From Ophiodon elongatus (taxonomy: Eukaryota > Chordata > Actinopteri > Perciformes > Hexagrammidae): a stretch of DNA of 64,000 bases. Position 1 is the first letter of the stretch, and each line of letters starts with the position of its first letter. A model generated the notes under the pieces. It worked only from the letters and a program-made list of their open reading frames with translations, had not been told where the DNA came from and did not search any database. Location of the stretch: the NCBI GenBank assembly GCA_016806645.1, contig JACSYO010001999.1, positions 2,253,501 to 2,317,500 on the forward strand, given 5' to 3'. This document shows positions 12,198-25,236 of the stretch, piece by piece. A program made the position numbers and the translations under genes.

Positions 12198-14352
12198 CTA
12201 ACTCTGAAAATTCCACCACTCACTTGAATGGAACTGCGCGGTGCAACACAGCCCCTCCCCTCGCGCCGTCCGGTAAATGGGCGACACACACACTCTGGCC
12301 GCCGGGGGCAGGTGCGTGAGGCGCGTCGACACAGATTCGGGAGGCAGATAGAGGGAGGAGTGCTGGCCGGGGACGGAGCTATGCTCTCCCTCCCAGGTGA
12401 GCCAGTAGCCCCTCAGACCGCCCGGGCTGCTCCTCCAGTCCACCTGCACCGAGTCACTGCCCACCGTGGTCAGCTGGAGGTCGGTCAGGGCCGGAGTCAC
12501 TGTAAAGGAAGACCACACCGGTCGTTAGCCAGAGTGTGTTTTCTAAAAAGGAAGGGCATTTTAGAAAAGAGGATGTGAATGAAGAGGTTTCCTTCCCGTG
12601 GCTCACCTTCCTGAGTGCACACCTTGACGGACATCGCCCTCTCCGTGCCCGAGGCGTGCCGGGCGCTGACCGTGACCAGGTACGTGGTGTCTGGTTGGAG
12701 GTCCCTGAGGAGCGTGGAGTTCTGCGTCCGGCCCACGGTGACGGCGTGGAGCTTGCCCCTGGGCAGGGCGGAGTACTCCACGTAGTAGCTCGTGACCGTC
12801 TCCGGCTGAGTGGGACCCCAACTCACCCGGACGCTGGTTAGCCCCGACTCAGAGACCGTCACCACGGCGGGGCTCAGCACCTCTGGCGGGAAAAAATAAA
12901 AACATTGAGTCAGTGTCAGATAATATGAGGAGAATAACCTTCCCATGATAATTTAATTCAGCTCGATTGATGATGATGATTCGATTGATGATTTCATTCT
13001 AACTGGAATAGAATAATAGAATAAAAAGAAGAAGATAGAGACGGTTCCAAATAGCGCACTTCAAATGAATTAATTCCAGTTAATAAGTTGAATTTTCAAT
13101 CTTAGTAATACATTTAAATCTTTCTGTGAGCTGAACATGCAAAAATGGGAAAATGTTGTCTGCAGACAAGCATACAATTCAACATGTATGAAAAATAAAA
13201 TGTCCAATATTGGGAGAGTATTAAAAGAATATTTACCTGGTTTGAATTTAGATTTTCCAAATGAAATTAGAGCCAAATTATTGGGATTTCTTTATAAGCA
13301 GGAACATAAAATGACATAAAATGTCAAAAATAATCGTGAATAATGCCCATAAAAAGTTCCAAAAGTGCAAAGTGATACCTCCTAATTGTCTGTCACATGA
13401 TATTCCATTTACAATGAAATACAACTTTTAAAAAAAAGCATTTAAAAAAAGTCAAGAAGTTGGAACCAGTGAATTTTTGTCTTTTTGCACAACAACGGCC
13501 AACCCAATCCAAGCTAGTTAGTGAGGTAAAGAAAGAGTTCTGGGATCTGACACGAGGTGAGAACAGGATGTAACCCAACCTGGCTTTGTTGCGAAGGTGA
13601 CGGAGAGCGTGTTAAAGGCCTGATCGTTGGACTCCGGGGTCAGCGTGGCGGTGTAGGTGGTGTCAGGCTTCAGGCCCGTCAGCCTGGCGGTGCTGGAATC
13701 CGCAGACTTGGTCAGCCTCTGGTAATGACTCCCACTGGTGCTCGGACTGGTCCCGCCTCCACCTCCACCTTCACCTCCTCCTCCGCCGCCGCCGCCTCCC
13801 GTTTCTCCCGGCGGCAGCGAACTGAAGCGGATCTCGTAGTAGCCCGTCAAACCGGACAGGACGGGCCGCCAGTGGAGCGTGGCCGAGTCGGTGGCGACAT
13901 CGCGGACGGTCATGCGCTCGGCTCGGATGATCTCTGTAACGGGGAGAGGAGGGGAAAAAAAGAAAAGACGAATGAAGTTCGCTTGTTTATTCTGCATTTA
14001 CAAAACAAAAAAAAGGTCAGTGGTGAGGAGAAGACAACAAGGCGGTGCTAAAAATGGGTTTCAGACAGCCGCCCACTTAGAGAGCCAGACTTGGGTTTCT
14101 GGACGCATTCGTAGCGCTTGCAATAAGACAACTTGAAATAGCCAACCCAGGGAGGCCCTGCAACAAAATAACAAATGCCACAGAGGCATTGATGTCTGCG
14201 ATCGGACCCTCAGGGACTGAGCATGGACCGGTGCATTTCTCCATGTTGAGCACAAGACACTTTTTCATACTATGCATCATGTCTTGCAGCTGCAGTACAT
14301 ACTGTCTAATTTCTGAGGTGTCCCTTGTGAGCTTTCTTCTCTCTCGCTCTCG

Positions 14353-14390
<38 letters not shown>

Positions 14391-16990
14391 ATATATATAT
14401 ATATATGTATGTATGTGTCATGTCTGGCATAGTGCTGGTGGATGCAGCGGGGGAAATTGAATCATTAATCCAATAATAGCTCGTCCTATCTCATTACAGT
14501 AACTCTTCTTACACAGACACTCTCAATGTCCCGGCTTCCCCTTTAGTCTCACTGTCTTCGGGAGCATGTGTGGAATCAGGGAGGAGCGCGGGAGATATTT
14601 TTGATCCGTGAATGAGCGGCGGATTACGAAAGAGCGGTGTCGAGGATGTCTCGTTTTTGTCGGCCAACGTCAGAAAGTTAGCGTCGCATTGGATTTTCTT
14701 TTCTTCTTTTTTTTAAAGTCATAATGTACCGGGGGTGGAGGGGGGGGGGGGGCTTTTAACCCACTGAGGGAACCGGAAGTGCAAAAAACAAATTTACAGG
14801 TTTTAGGACTCAGCCCTCTATTGCATTGCAGACCCTGGACGCTACTTTCTTTGTTGCATTGTGGACATTTTTGAAGGGGCGCTGTAAATAATTATGGCAT
14901 GAACTTCATATTCGGAATTTTGGGTGCTCAAAGAAAATGAGAGTAAATATGGTGCACTATATGATAAATAGGCGGAGTGATTTTGGTCAGTGGATCCATT
15001 ACCATTATTATGGAGAAAAATATTTCCCAGTGCCGCTTTCATGAATCGGTCAATTTAATGAAACAATTCTGAATTGATGACATTTTCACAGGAGATGAAA
15101 TCATCACACTTTCCAATAATAATTGCATTTTGAAATGAATTCTACGACAGTTCTTTGAGGATTGCGTTATGACACGCCATCGGTCATGGTATGTTTCACC
15201 GTCGTTTCTATTGCTTTAATACAAAGACAGGTCTTTTTCATTGACAGACATTTAACAAAGTCACACCCACAAAGGAAACCAGAGTCCAACGCGGTGAAAT
15301 CTGAAGAATTTGTGTTGTGACTCCATTTCAAAATTCTGAAATATGAATTCTTTCAAATTATTATATTTTAACACTGAAAAAATGACTCCATACCCTCGAC
15401 CTCAAACGCCCTCTGCCGTCCCGTTCCGTACTCACCGATGATGGCGTCCCGCAGGTCCTCTGTGATGATGCTCATATCGTCGATGTCCACAAAGTACAGG
15501 TTGCTCTCCACCGGCGGAGTCACCACTTCCCTCAGCACCTGGTAGTTGCCGTGCCCGGTGGAGACCACCAGCACCGCCACGCCCTCCTCCCGCAGCTCGG
15601 CCATCGGCCCGATCACGTCGCCCGGCTTCACCCCGTCCGTCAACCACACCAGCACCCTCGGGAGCCCCTCCCGGGCCCCGCCCGGCGCTCCGGGCCTCAG
15701 CGCCCGCTCCCTGGCCATCCTCAGCGCCTCCACGGTGTTGGTGTCCCCCCTCAGAGGCTTGACGTTCCTCAGAGCCCCTTGGAGGCCGCTCTGGGAGGCG
15801 TGGGCGCCGAAGCCAAACTCCAGGCGCGGCCGGGTGCCCACCTGCAGGAGTCCCACCCTCACCTGGTCCTCCCCCAGCGAGAAGGGGAGGAGGAGCTCCG
15901 ACAGGAAGGTGAGCATGCGGGAGTGCTCGTAGGACGACACGCTCCCCGAGGAGTCCAGCAAGAAGAGGACGTCTCCCTCGCAGCAGTTCAGCACTGTGGA
16001 GGGGGAAAGGAATGAAGATCAATGCAGTCGTGCATACGCTAAACACGCAATCAAAACAAATACGGGGGCCGACGGATGCTGGTGGAGGAGCTCTGATTCC
16101 TTTTCACTCCCACAACTTTTTCCACAGGTCCCCTCTGGCGCTTCCCTGACACAAACACACACACATTGGGAATCTCCCTCTCTCCGTCCGGCTTCCTGGA
16201 ACAACAACTTTTATAGGGGATGTTGCCGACATGAAAGGCAGCAAAGAGTCCGCAAGCGACTAGTGACAGTGACGATAAGGAGAAATACAAACAAACAGAG
16301 GAACCTGCCAGCGTGATAACTTCAGAAGGAAAGGGAGATTGATAAAAGCAGCGAGCCAGGGAGTGGTTTTTTTATTTATTTATTTTTCTCCCCCATTTTT
16401 CCATATTTCGTAACAGAAGCAAAGTTAAAAGTGGATGCCAAGGGTGGAAGACAGGAAGGGGGGGGGGGGGGCAGTAGCTGCTGGGCTTTAACTGTAGAGG
16501 GAGCAGAGAGAGGAGAGGTGGGCCACGGGGAAATAAAAGGCATTAAAAGGAGAGGAGTGAGGCTGAGAGGGAGGAGGAGGGGGGAGGGGGGGGTGCGCTG
16601 GCAGTTCCATGTGAGAGACGAGGAGGAATGTTAGATGGCCATATACAGAGCTGAGTGGGAGAGAGAGAAGCAGACAGATGAAGGCAGAATCCAAAAAGCA
16701 ATATTAAGTTGCAGATTGTGTAGTCGTCCGCGAAGAAAAGGGCCACTGTTAGAAGTGCAGGGTGAAAAGGGAGACGCAAAACAAACGAGCCTCCGATTGC
16801 CCCGAGGTTACTGTGATTTATTAAGACTGCAATTACGGCATCGGCTCAGACACCTTTGGAAACTTTGGATCCCTCTTCTTTTTTCTTTTCTTTTTTTTTT
16901 CCACTCTCGAATATTTGAATATCTAACACACGAGGTGAGGCCTTGATACGACTCCAAGGCGTTGAAAGCTGAGAATACAGAGATACCTGT

Positions 16991-17040
<50 letters not shown>

Positions 17041-18281
17041 GCACAGACACAGACACACACACACACACACACAGAGATGTGCGCGCTCGCTGGCTTTCTC
17101 TCCATCAGCCGGAAGAATTCCTTAAAACTGACTTGCTGTTTTGGACTTTGGAGTCCCCCCCTTCCCCTCCCCTCCCCTCCCCTTGTTCCACCCCTACCTA
17201 TGTGTGCAGGTATGTCATTTATCTAAAAAGACCACATGAAACACAGCAGGTACAATTGCCGATCCTTAATTCCCTTTAAATGTCTCCTAATTACATCCTT
17301 CTTTTTCTGTGTGGCTGTGGCTCGTGGGGATGATATAGGTCTCATAAAAGCTAAGCTAGCGCTTATAAAAAGCCCAATTACTGTGAGCTATGTGGGTTGA
17401 GTGTCATCACGTCCCTATTAATGGAAATAGCGAAAGCGACCACTCACTCACCGGGCCACTATGCTCACGCGCTCACAGAGATCCGCTCTCAGCGGCAGAC
17501 TCAACGGTGTCGTCGCCGCCGCGGCCGAGTTTAGCCTCTCAGGACATGTTTGTTTTGAGTCTTCTGCCAGTGTGGATCTCAACGGATCGGGAGACAATTA
17601 GAGTGTTGGCGTCAAAAACCCGCCTGTCAACTCACCGAGGAGCGTCTCGGCTCCACACCAGTGCAAGAGGCAGAAAAGAAAGCTTTTATTACATCTTGGA
17701 AATCTAAGACCGCAGATCAGTCATTCTCGTGCTCAGCTTTCTTTTCTCGGTAGATTATGACTTTAATGAATGAGATAATAATTAAGATGTAACTATTTTC
17801 TCATTGGATCTGGAGACTGCTTTGCCGTTGCCTTGGAAGCCACTGCTGTAACGCCAAGAGATGTCATCAGCAGACAATAATCTGGGAAATCAACCCCTTT
17901 TGTGTGTGTGCGTGTGTGTGTACGTGTGCGTGTGCTTGTGTGTGTGTTGTATGGGGAGCACTTGAAACCCCCACACCCCCTGTTTCGAGGAAGCACTGCC
18001 TCAGGCTGTGGGATTTCGTCAACTGACAATTCAGTGCCTGGAGTCGTGCCATTTCGCTGAGAACACTGGTGTAATATCAACCCCACCCTGATCCACCCTG
18101 AGCTCCAGACAGCCCCTCCACCTCCTGCAGCAGCATCAGTTTCTCATGGAAATATAATGTCATCTCTGGTTATGCGCCACCAATCAGTTCTTATTATTAT
18201 TATATTAATTATACCTATATATATACGTATGTATATATATATATGTATCTATATGTATTTATATTGTATTTATTATATGTA

Positions 18282-18327
<46 letters not shown>

Positions 18328-18340
18328 TAATAACATATAC

Positions 18341-18382
<42 letters not shown>

Positions 18383-18635
18383 TATAGAGAGATATAGATA
18401 TAGATATAGATATATAAATAATTTAAATAATAAATATATATTTAAATAAATAAATATACATAAATAAATATATATATAATAAATAAATAAATATATATAT
18501 ATATATATACCGGATCAATGGGCTGCATATCTATCTGAGGGGGGGCTTACCTCCTTCAGGTGCAGCGTCCTGTGTAGCCGACGGCCGCAGGAGCACACAC
18601 AACAGCAGCCATGTCACCAGCCTGTGGCTCTCCAT
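12198..18635 (-). CDS. vwa1: von Willebrand factor A domain-containing protein 1 (WARP), complete, five exons
   Basis: Secreted matrix protein known in mammals from cartilage, basement membranes and nerve. Coding exons: 18551-18635, 15436-15993, 13580-13933, 12607-12882, 12198-12499. The total of 1575 nt gives 524 residues with all phases agreeing. Residues 1-22 form a signal peptide (hydrophobic WLLLCVLL core). Residues 30-205 are a VWA domain with a full metal-binding site: DSSGS, the T of GDTNT, and LTDG. Residues 215-332 and 333-424 are FN3 domains; the first holds a polyglycine insert (about residues 260-275). Residues 425-523 look like a third FN3. The human protein is about 445 residues with two FN3 domains as I recall, so the last domain is notable. 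An NST glycosylation site lies in the second FN3. CollagenXII/XIV-type proteins share these domains, but the short length and VWA sequence fit VWA1 best. Confidence 0.92.
14339..14418. repeat. Compound (CT)n/(AT)n microsatellite in a vwa1 intron
   Basis: CTCTCG repeats pass into pure CT units and then TATATA and GTATGTAT. They lie in the 1.5-kb intron 13934-15435, whose remainder shows no recognisable feature. Confidence 0.85.
16992..17072. repeat. Two adjacent (CA)n microsatellites in vwa1 intron 1
   Basis: A first array at 16992-17036 and a second at about 17052-17072, separated by CAGACGCACAGACAC. They lie in the 2.6-kb intron 15994-18550, which also holds homopolymer G runs (about 16458-16470), a CCCCT-rich stretch near 17160, a GT-rich stretch at about 17900-17948, and no visible exon. 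Confidence 0.85.
18195..18511. repeat. AT-rich microsatellite cluster close to vwa1 exon 1
   Basis: About 315 bp of TATATA, TTTATA, AAATAAATA and GATATA units, ending some 40 bp from the vwa1 exon-1 donor at 18550. Long alternating AT makes it prone to hairpins and length change. Confidence 0.85.
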
Positions 18636-20539
18636 CACAACAGTTATGAGTTAGTTCCCCGCGAAGCAAATAGAGACACAAATGGGTTCCTGAGTCAACC
18701 GTGTATCCGCCACAGCCCGGAGGAGCGCATTCCCCAGTCAGTGAATTACTCAGTCAGGAGCATAATTGAGTCGCGTTCAGTGCGCCTTTCTTGTTTATCT
18801 TTTTTATTTCGCTTCTTCTCTTTCTCCCTGGGCGAGCATGGCTCGGTGACTGGAGAAGATGGAGGTTAAACTTCAACTAAACTGTGAACTTCCCGACTCG
18901 TGCGCGCTGCGTCTGGACGCTCCCTGTCAAGGCGAATGCGCCTCGCTCGCGCTCGGGAAGACGAATATCAAGCACGCGAGAAGTAAACGCGAGGTTTCCG
19001 GGAAAAACTTTCAAAATACAACTTTCGTTCGCTTTGAGGCTAATTTATTTTTCAGGAAAAGAAAAATAATGTCAATAAAATACAGGCATGGATTTTGTCT
19101 CAGAGGGATTTTATAATATTTGATATCGATATGATTATTGTGAAATAAAGCATTTACCAACTTATTCCACAATAAAAGTGCAAAAGTATGATATATAAGT
19201 ATATGATTTAAATAGTGTTGTCTGGTTTAATCTATAACAGTGACAATTATTTATATTCAGTAGGCTATATCATGTTAAAACATTTTTTCAATTTTTTTCA
19301 AGTAAGTAATTCCTCAATTCAAAGTTTTAAAGGTCCTCAGCAGAGTTTTCTTGTAAGCAGAGTCTATCCAAAAGGCATTGTGTGTGTTGTGTGTGTATAA
19401 CAAAAGCATTTCCTGAATGCATTATTTACATCCATGTTTATTTGCTAACAACCTTTTTCTTCCTGGCCTTTACTGGCACGGTGCTGTGTTTCTTAACTGT
19501 TACCTCCACCTGTAGCTCAGTGGAATAGTTTGAAACCACTGGCAGGATTGCGTGTCCATTTAGCTGTTTAAGTCTGCGAAAAAGAAAAAAAAAGAAAAAA
19601 TTGCTTCGTAGCCATCATAGTGGTAAAAAATAAAAAATAAAAAAACTTCAGGATAAATATAGGGAAGTAAATAAACACAATGTGTAAATGAGAAATGTAA
19701 TAAAGTGTAAGTCTAAAGTAGCATAAAATAGAAATACCCCAGTTAAGTATAACTACTTCAAATTAAGTACTGTATTTTAGTAAACCTAAGTAAACCCCCT
19801 CAGTGACTTCAACACAACTAAGTGTATAGAAACCGGTTGACGAAGCTGTAGCACACTATGATATTATTATAGATAATAGAGGTGTCCTTAAAAATGGAGT
19901 GGACAAATCAGGGTAGACCACTACTGACCAAAAAAAGAGGCCTTTATTTTGAAGTTCCAGCTACTTTGACTTCCTTCTGGCTACCGCTGTCAGACTTGAC
20001 AGCTCTCACTTTCTCGTGTGGCCTGCCCCACTCCTCCCTTCTGTCTCCAGTCTCCCCAGTAACTCGGAATAGTAAATAGGGCTGTGTTCACCATACAGGC
20101 GTCAACACCTTGGATCTGATCCACCACTACATTTAAGTCTTTGCGTTGCCTTATTCTCAGGGGTATGAATGGGGAAGCCACTGCTATCTTTTGTACACGC
20201 CGAGTTAGGCTGCAGACAGTGCCGGTAATGTTTACCTTCAGACTTAACTCATTTTCACAGTATTTGTCTGGTGAAGAAAAACCAAGAATGTCAGCGATCC
20301 GAGAGCTTATAAGGAACCTCGGGTTCACTGAGAGCGGCCGCAAATACTTGCAGTATTCAAACCAATGGGAATGCATCTTTGAAATTACACAGCGCAGCGT
20401 CCCGGAGTGGGAAAAGGGTCAGCAGTTCTTCATGCAGGCTGTTTACTGAGGTCTACCACTCAGCCGTGTAAAAAAAAACTTACATTTCCTTGTAGACGGT
20501 GAAGTGAGTGGGCCGCACCAACTCGTAAAATAAAGGTGC

Positions 20540-21060
20540 TCACTGGAACCACAAAGGAGTTCCTTCGGCGTGTCCCAATTTTTGGTTCCTGACAGAACCT
20601 TTGATAAAGGATCCACATGGAACGCTGTCAGAGGGTTCTACCTATAGAACCGAACATAAATTCCTGTAGAGCCATGTGTGAAAGGTTCTACCCAGAACCC
20701 CTTGGGAGAGGTATGCAGAAAACCCTTCTGGTTCCACCGAGTACCCCCTATGGAGGTCCTATCCAGAACCTTTCCACCTTCCATGGGTGCTAACAAGAAG
20801 GGTTTCCTCTCAAACCCTTCTTGTTATATATATCTTGTTCTATTGAGAACCCTTCTAAATTCAGCTCCTGCAGAGCAACCCACAACAGTCATGGTTCACA
20901 ATCCCAGTTTTTGGGAGAGTGAGCTGGGAGGATCCTTTAACATCCACGCGTTCAATAATCCTTGACAAACTCTTGCTCCCAAAAAGAGTTCTTTGGACCA
21001 AAATGGTTCCCAATGGAACCCTCAGTCTTACGAAGAACCCTTGGAAAACTCTTTCTTTCC
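20540..21060. repeat. Degenerate array of GGTTC/GAACC motifs
   Basis: Frequent short units such as GGTTCTACC, AGAACCCTT, GGTTCC and GGAACC in both orientations. They form many small inverted pairs (for example AGGGTTCTACCTATAGAACC near 20630). The array is dense at 20560-20860 and again at 20980-21045. Similar GAACC-rich repeats are scattered in other teleost genomes. No open frame of interest lies within. Confidence 0.55.
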
Positions 21061-21689
21061 GCAAATTGTTTTGTGTGGAACATCAGCCCTTCAGGGACTT
21101 ATTTCAGCACGGAGATTATTGGTACTGTGTGTGTGTGTGTGTGTGCGTGTTTGTTTGTGAGACAGAAAAAGAAAGGAACAATGGGGGGTAGGAGGGAATA
21201 AATGGCTGGCAGAGGATGCAAGAATTCAAAGGTCTGGATTCCTCTGTGACGTATCATGTCCAACCACTTCTATTGTTCCAGTGAGACATTGATGTAGAAC
21301 ACACCCTTCCCAATACACACACCTAGTAACTAAACACTAAGCCTACAGTGCAGTCAGTGATTGGGACACATTATGATAGCTCTGTTTGACCTATAATTCA
21401 TTGCAATAGTCAACATGGAACACAATAAAAATTGTATTTTAAAACAATACCACCATGTATTAGACAAGTACAAGCACTTTGTCATGCTTTGTACAATATT
21501 ATACAATTGTGCTCGTGACACGGGAGGTTAGTCATTGCGTTTACATTGACTGTGACGACTGTGGCAGCCGTTGACAATTTAAGTCCGTGTCCGGTGTCTG
21601 AAAATTCTTGTTTTATGCTCCGTTGCTAAAATTGACCTCCCAACCGTCTGGGAAGTCAGGTTCCCTGTTGCATCCCGATCCGTTTACAC

Positions 21690-21690
<1 letters not shown>

Positions 21691-21723
<33 letters not shown>
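21691..21723. repeat. (CTG)11 trinucleotide repeat, intergenic
   Basis: Eleven uninterrupted CTG units followed by CACAACG. Not inside a supported exon. Confidence 0.95.
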
Positions 21724-21724
<1 letters not shown>

Positions 21725-24133
21725 ACAACGCTACATGCAACATCCAGCACCTGGAGGGGAGCCTCTATGGCTCAACAAGTTCTCACAAGCACGTCTGCGG
21801 CCCCTCCGAAGCCCGTGGTCAACGACACTGTGCTGTTTGGACATAACTACAAATGGGAGTCCTCTTTCAGTGCTTTTTTTTTTTTTTACTGCAAGCTGTA
21901 AATCAGTCAGATACACACGGTATACCACCACCTGGAACTGCTTGGCACCGGTGCACGTGAGAAGCGGTAAATAGCTGAACGTGCGTATCACGCACAGAGC
22001 ATGCTCCGTTCTCCGCGTCAGCGCATTTCTCCATGTATTTCACCACGTAAAGCTATGGCCGAGTTATGCGACGACTACATAACATGCAACAGGTGTCAAG
22101 CGCTCGACGATCCGCCGACATCGGCGACTCTTTCAAGCTCAAGAAACCGCCACAGTACCGCGGCGGGATGACAAACTAAAAGTCCCGTAAGAGGGAAGAG
22201 GTGAAAACAGCAACGGCAGACATGACCCTTTTCAGCTGTGGGCCGCAGCAGAAGGACGAGGAGCAAAGGGAGGAGAGGTGAAAACAGCGAGATGTCATCA
22301 CTGGAAGAGTTTACAACATCGCGGGTGTGATAACATGGAAATAAAGAAGAACAGCCCCTCCTTCGGCGAGAGGGTGGAAGCCAGAGTTACTGCCTCTTGT
22401 AACTTTGGCCTATAACAGCAGCCTAACGTTGTAATTACCCATTTAAACGTTGGCTGCCGAGGATTTCGGAATGCCACTGTCGGTAGTTAAGTGAATTCCA
22501 CGGATCTATATTTGCCAGCTTTTTTTCCTACTTTCTGCCAGCCTATGGTATTCGAGGTTTGGTTTATAGCAAACCCTGGCTTTTAAAAAAAAAATAATAA
22601 TTTGAAGAAGAAAAGCAGACACGTCTCTGCAAAAACAAAAGTGCATCAGAAAGATATAAAAGAGGCTAGACGAAACACTGCTCGAGGAGAAAGAGAGAGA
22701 TTATAGGGAGAGGAACCACGGGGGGCGATGCGAGTGAGTATGGTATGAAAGTGATAGGAAAGGAAGATACAGCCAACGCAGGCCATCTTGGCCTTTTGCC
22801 GTAGTGGGTTTCTAACATGACACGTAAATAAAAGCCTATAAAAAAAAGAGGAGGGACTTCCCATCACTGGGATGTGATGGCCAGAAATGCACCCACAAAA
22901 GTGCCCTCTGCCTTCCTGAACAAACACCTCCGCTCCTGCGTCAGTGGTACTTTCCTGCTTCCGCAGATCAGCATCCTGTTTGTCCACAGCGGGCCTTTTG
23001 TCCTTTTTTAAGCGTTGTCTCTAAAGACATTTCCCTCAGCGTTGAGGCTTTTGGAACATTTTGTTTTTCCGCTCCATACGTTCCAGAGGTTCGCTACAAG
23101 ATGCTCCGTCTGGACGAACCTGTTGATATCTCCCCTCCGCCCCCTCGTGTTCCGAGAACTCAAGACCTTTCCAGAGAAACGGTCAATCTTTGCTTTTCCC
23201 TAAACAAATATGACAAGTTACGTTAAACAGGAGCAACCTTTGGGTTTCGAGGCTGGACCAGGTTTTCACAGAATAAATCAGAGGGTATTATAGGTTTGGA
23301 CAGAAGCACCCTGCGTCTGCTCACTGTCTCGGGGTTAAACCGGCGCGCGCACATCTCTGGACCCATCTCGTTAGAACGTCTGTTTTGCAACAGCGGCCAG
23401 TCCGCGAGCCTCCGCGCTGGCGAAGGCCAACACCCACTGCAAGTTTCCACAGAAGAAATGTCACAGGCTGCCTCTCGTTGTGCCAAGTTGGGTTCGATGG
23501 AGGTTCTCTCCGGTCGGACAATGGCCTTATTGTGTGGAGGAGTGGCCAGAGGGCTACGTTTATAGGTAGAGGATCGATGGACTTTTTTGGCGCGCCATGA
23601 ATACAAACTAATTAGTTGGACGAAAACAATTTGAAAAGATGGCAGGTTCAAGGAATACGATGACATCTATACATCCTCGGGTGAAAAGAGTCTCGTGATT
23701 TATGAGGAAGCCGACCAGGAGGACATTTTATAGGGTTTTTTAACAGTCTGACTCCAGTGGCATGTGAGAAACTTTACCCCTGATGAGCCTGAAGACCTCT
23801 ACTTCCCAAAAACCTCCCAACAGGCTGAGAATTTCTCTTTTGTTGACTGTAGTTCGGTGATATAACGAGGACATTCCGTTTGCGGCCTTTAAATGTGCCC
23901 CCAAGTGCTCTCTCGTATACTGTGCTAAACGAAGGTCTCCCAGTCCCAAAAAAAACGCGAACTGCTCAAAGAACCTCTAACGCTTGCCATAATCCGAGAA
24001 ATACTGGAGTCCCACTTATTCAGAAAACCACATGAGAAAGGTCAGGGGCGGTGACTCATCGATGTTAGAGATCCGAGAGCGCTGGCTGCACTTGTGCAGC
24101 CTGTGGGAAGGCTTCATGTAACAGGCGTTTCTC

Positions 24134-24140
24134 ACGCACA

Positions 24141-24192
<52 letters not shown>
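24134..24192. repeat. (CA)n microsatellite
   Basis: Long, almost uninterrupted CA array in the spacer. Smaller CA arrays follow at 24591-24612, 24640-24674 and 25469-25498. Confidence 0.9.
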
Positions 24193-24196
<4 letters not shown>

Positions 24197-25129
24197 ACCA
24201 CAATCCACTACTGTGCTGAAGTGTGTTTGTGTCTGTAGTCACATCACAAGGAGTCTCATAAATCCTTTCCTATCTTTTTTTTTTGAATGCCTCGAGCTCT
24301 CTGATCCCATTTCTACTCTATTTTCTTTCCATTCCTCCCCATAACCGTCCCCCATCCTGAACTGTTTTTAAAGTTATTTTTAACACATCAGTGTCCTTTT
24401 GTGTTTTTCACCACCTTCCTCGCTTCCTCCGGAGCGTTTTGGTCTCAGCGGACGGCAGCTGGATCCTCCGTTCTCTCCTCCCTTTGTGATTCCTCGACCC
24501 TCGCATTGCTCCTCATCCCGCACACTCCCTCCTCCGCAGTCCCAAGCTGCCTCCCACCCTAAGTAACACTCCTATACACTAAACAAACACATACACACAC
24601 ACACACACAAGCCCTCACATGTACACCCATGCATAAATGCGCGCACACACACACGCACCCACACACACACACAAAAGGCAGCTGAAGTCACTTTTGTGGT
24701 ATGTATGTAAGTTTAAAAAAGGCAAGGATGTGTTGTCATTACAAGTGCATCCGCGGTGGAATCTGTTTGGGCAGGTAGAGTTGGGGGGAGGACCTGGCAA
24801 CCTATCAAAGCCAACCGCCGTCCCGTTTGTATCTCCTCGCTCTCAAGGGAAAAAAAGAAGGCCTCACATGTGGTTCAAAAGTTGCTATTGGAGTCTTGCC
24901 ACTTGCACTGCAGAGGTATCCGGGGCGGTTGGCGAACCCCCCCGCCAACCCTCTGATGACAGAAGGCTGACAACCGCCGCCGTCCTGCTTGTCAACACAA
25001 TCCCCTGTCATCCACATCCGCTGCCCCCCCCCACTTAAGTTTGCTCTTTTCACTTCCAGGCACATGCGCTCAAACATTCGGCCTATCCGTTTTCCACTTC
25101 CTGCTCTTTCTTGATACCGTGTATATACG

Positions 25130-25236
25130 CGTGCACGCACGCTGCACGCACGCTGCACGCACGCTGCACGCACGCTGCACGCACGCTGCACGCACGCTGC
25201 ACGCACGCTGCACGCACGCTGCACGCACGCTGCACG
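25130..25236. repeat. 11-bp minisatellite, unit GCTGCACGCAC
   Basis: Eight identical full copies plus partial copies at both ends. Because 11 is not a multiple of 3, every frame reads through as the same 11-residue peptide repeat (ARTLHARCTHA-like), which produces spurious open frames on both strands. Each unit is mostly alternating purine and pyrimidine. Confidence 0.95.

Noticed and set aside
15432..16046. Long open frames overlapping vwa1 exon 2 in other frames and strand
   Set aside because: GC-rich exon shadows; only the frame with the DSSGS and LTDG metal-site motifs fits a protein family.
20141..20449. 102-codon plus-strand open frame
   Set aside because: Not recognised and isolated; lies beside the GAACC repeat with no other exon around it.
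23480..23500. GGTTCGA resembling a tRNA T-loop
   Set aside because: No matching stems or anticodon arm upstream.
23223..23666. 147-codon minus-strand open frame in the spacer
   Set aside because: No recognisable family, no splice or promoter context, and overlapping open frames on the other strand.
25130..25236. Possible CRISPR-like array
   Set aside because: Units are 11 bp, contiguous and without spacers, in a vertebrate genome; it is a minisatellite.
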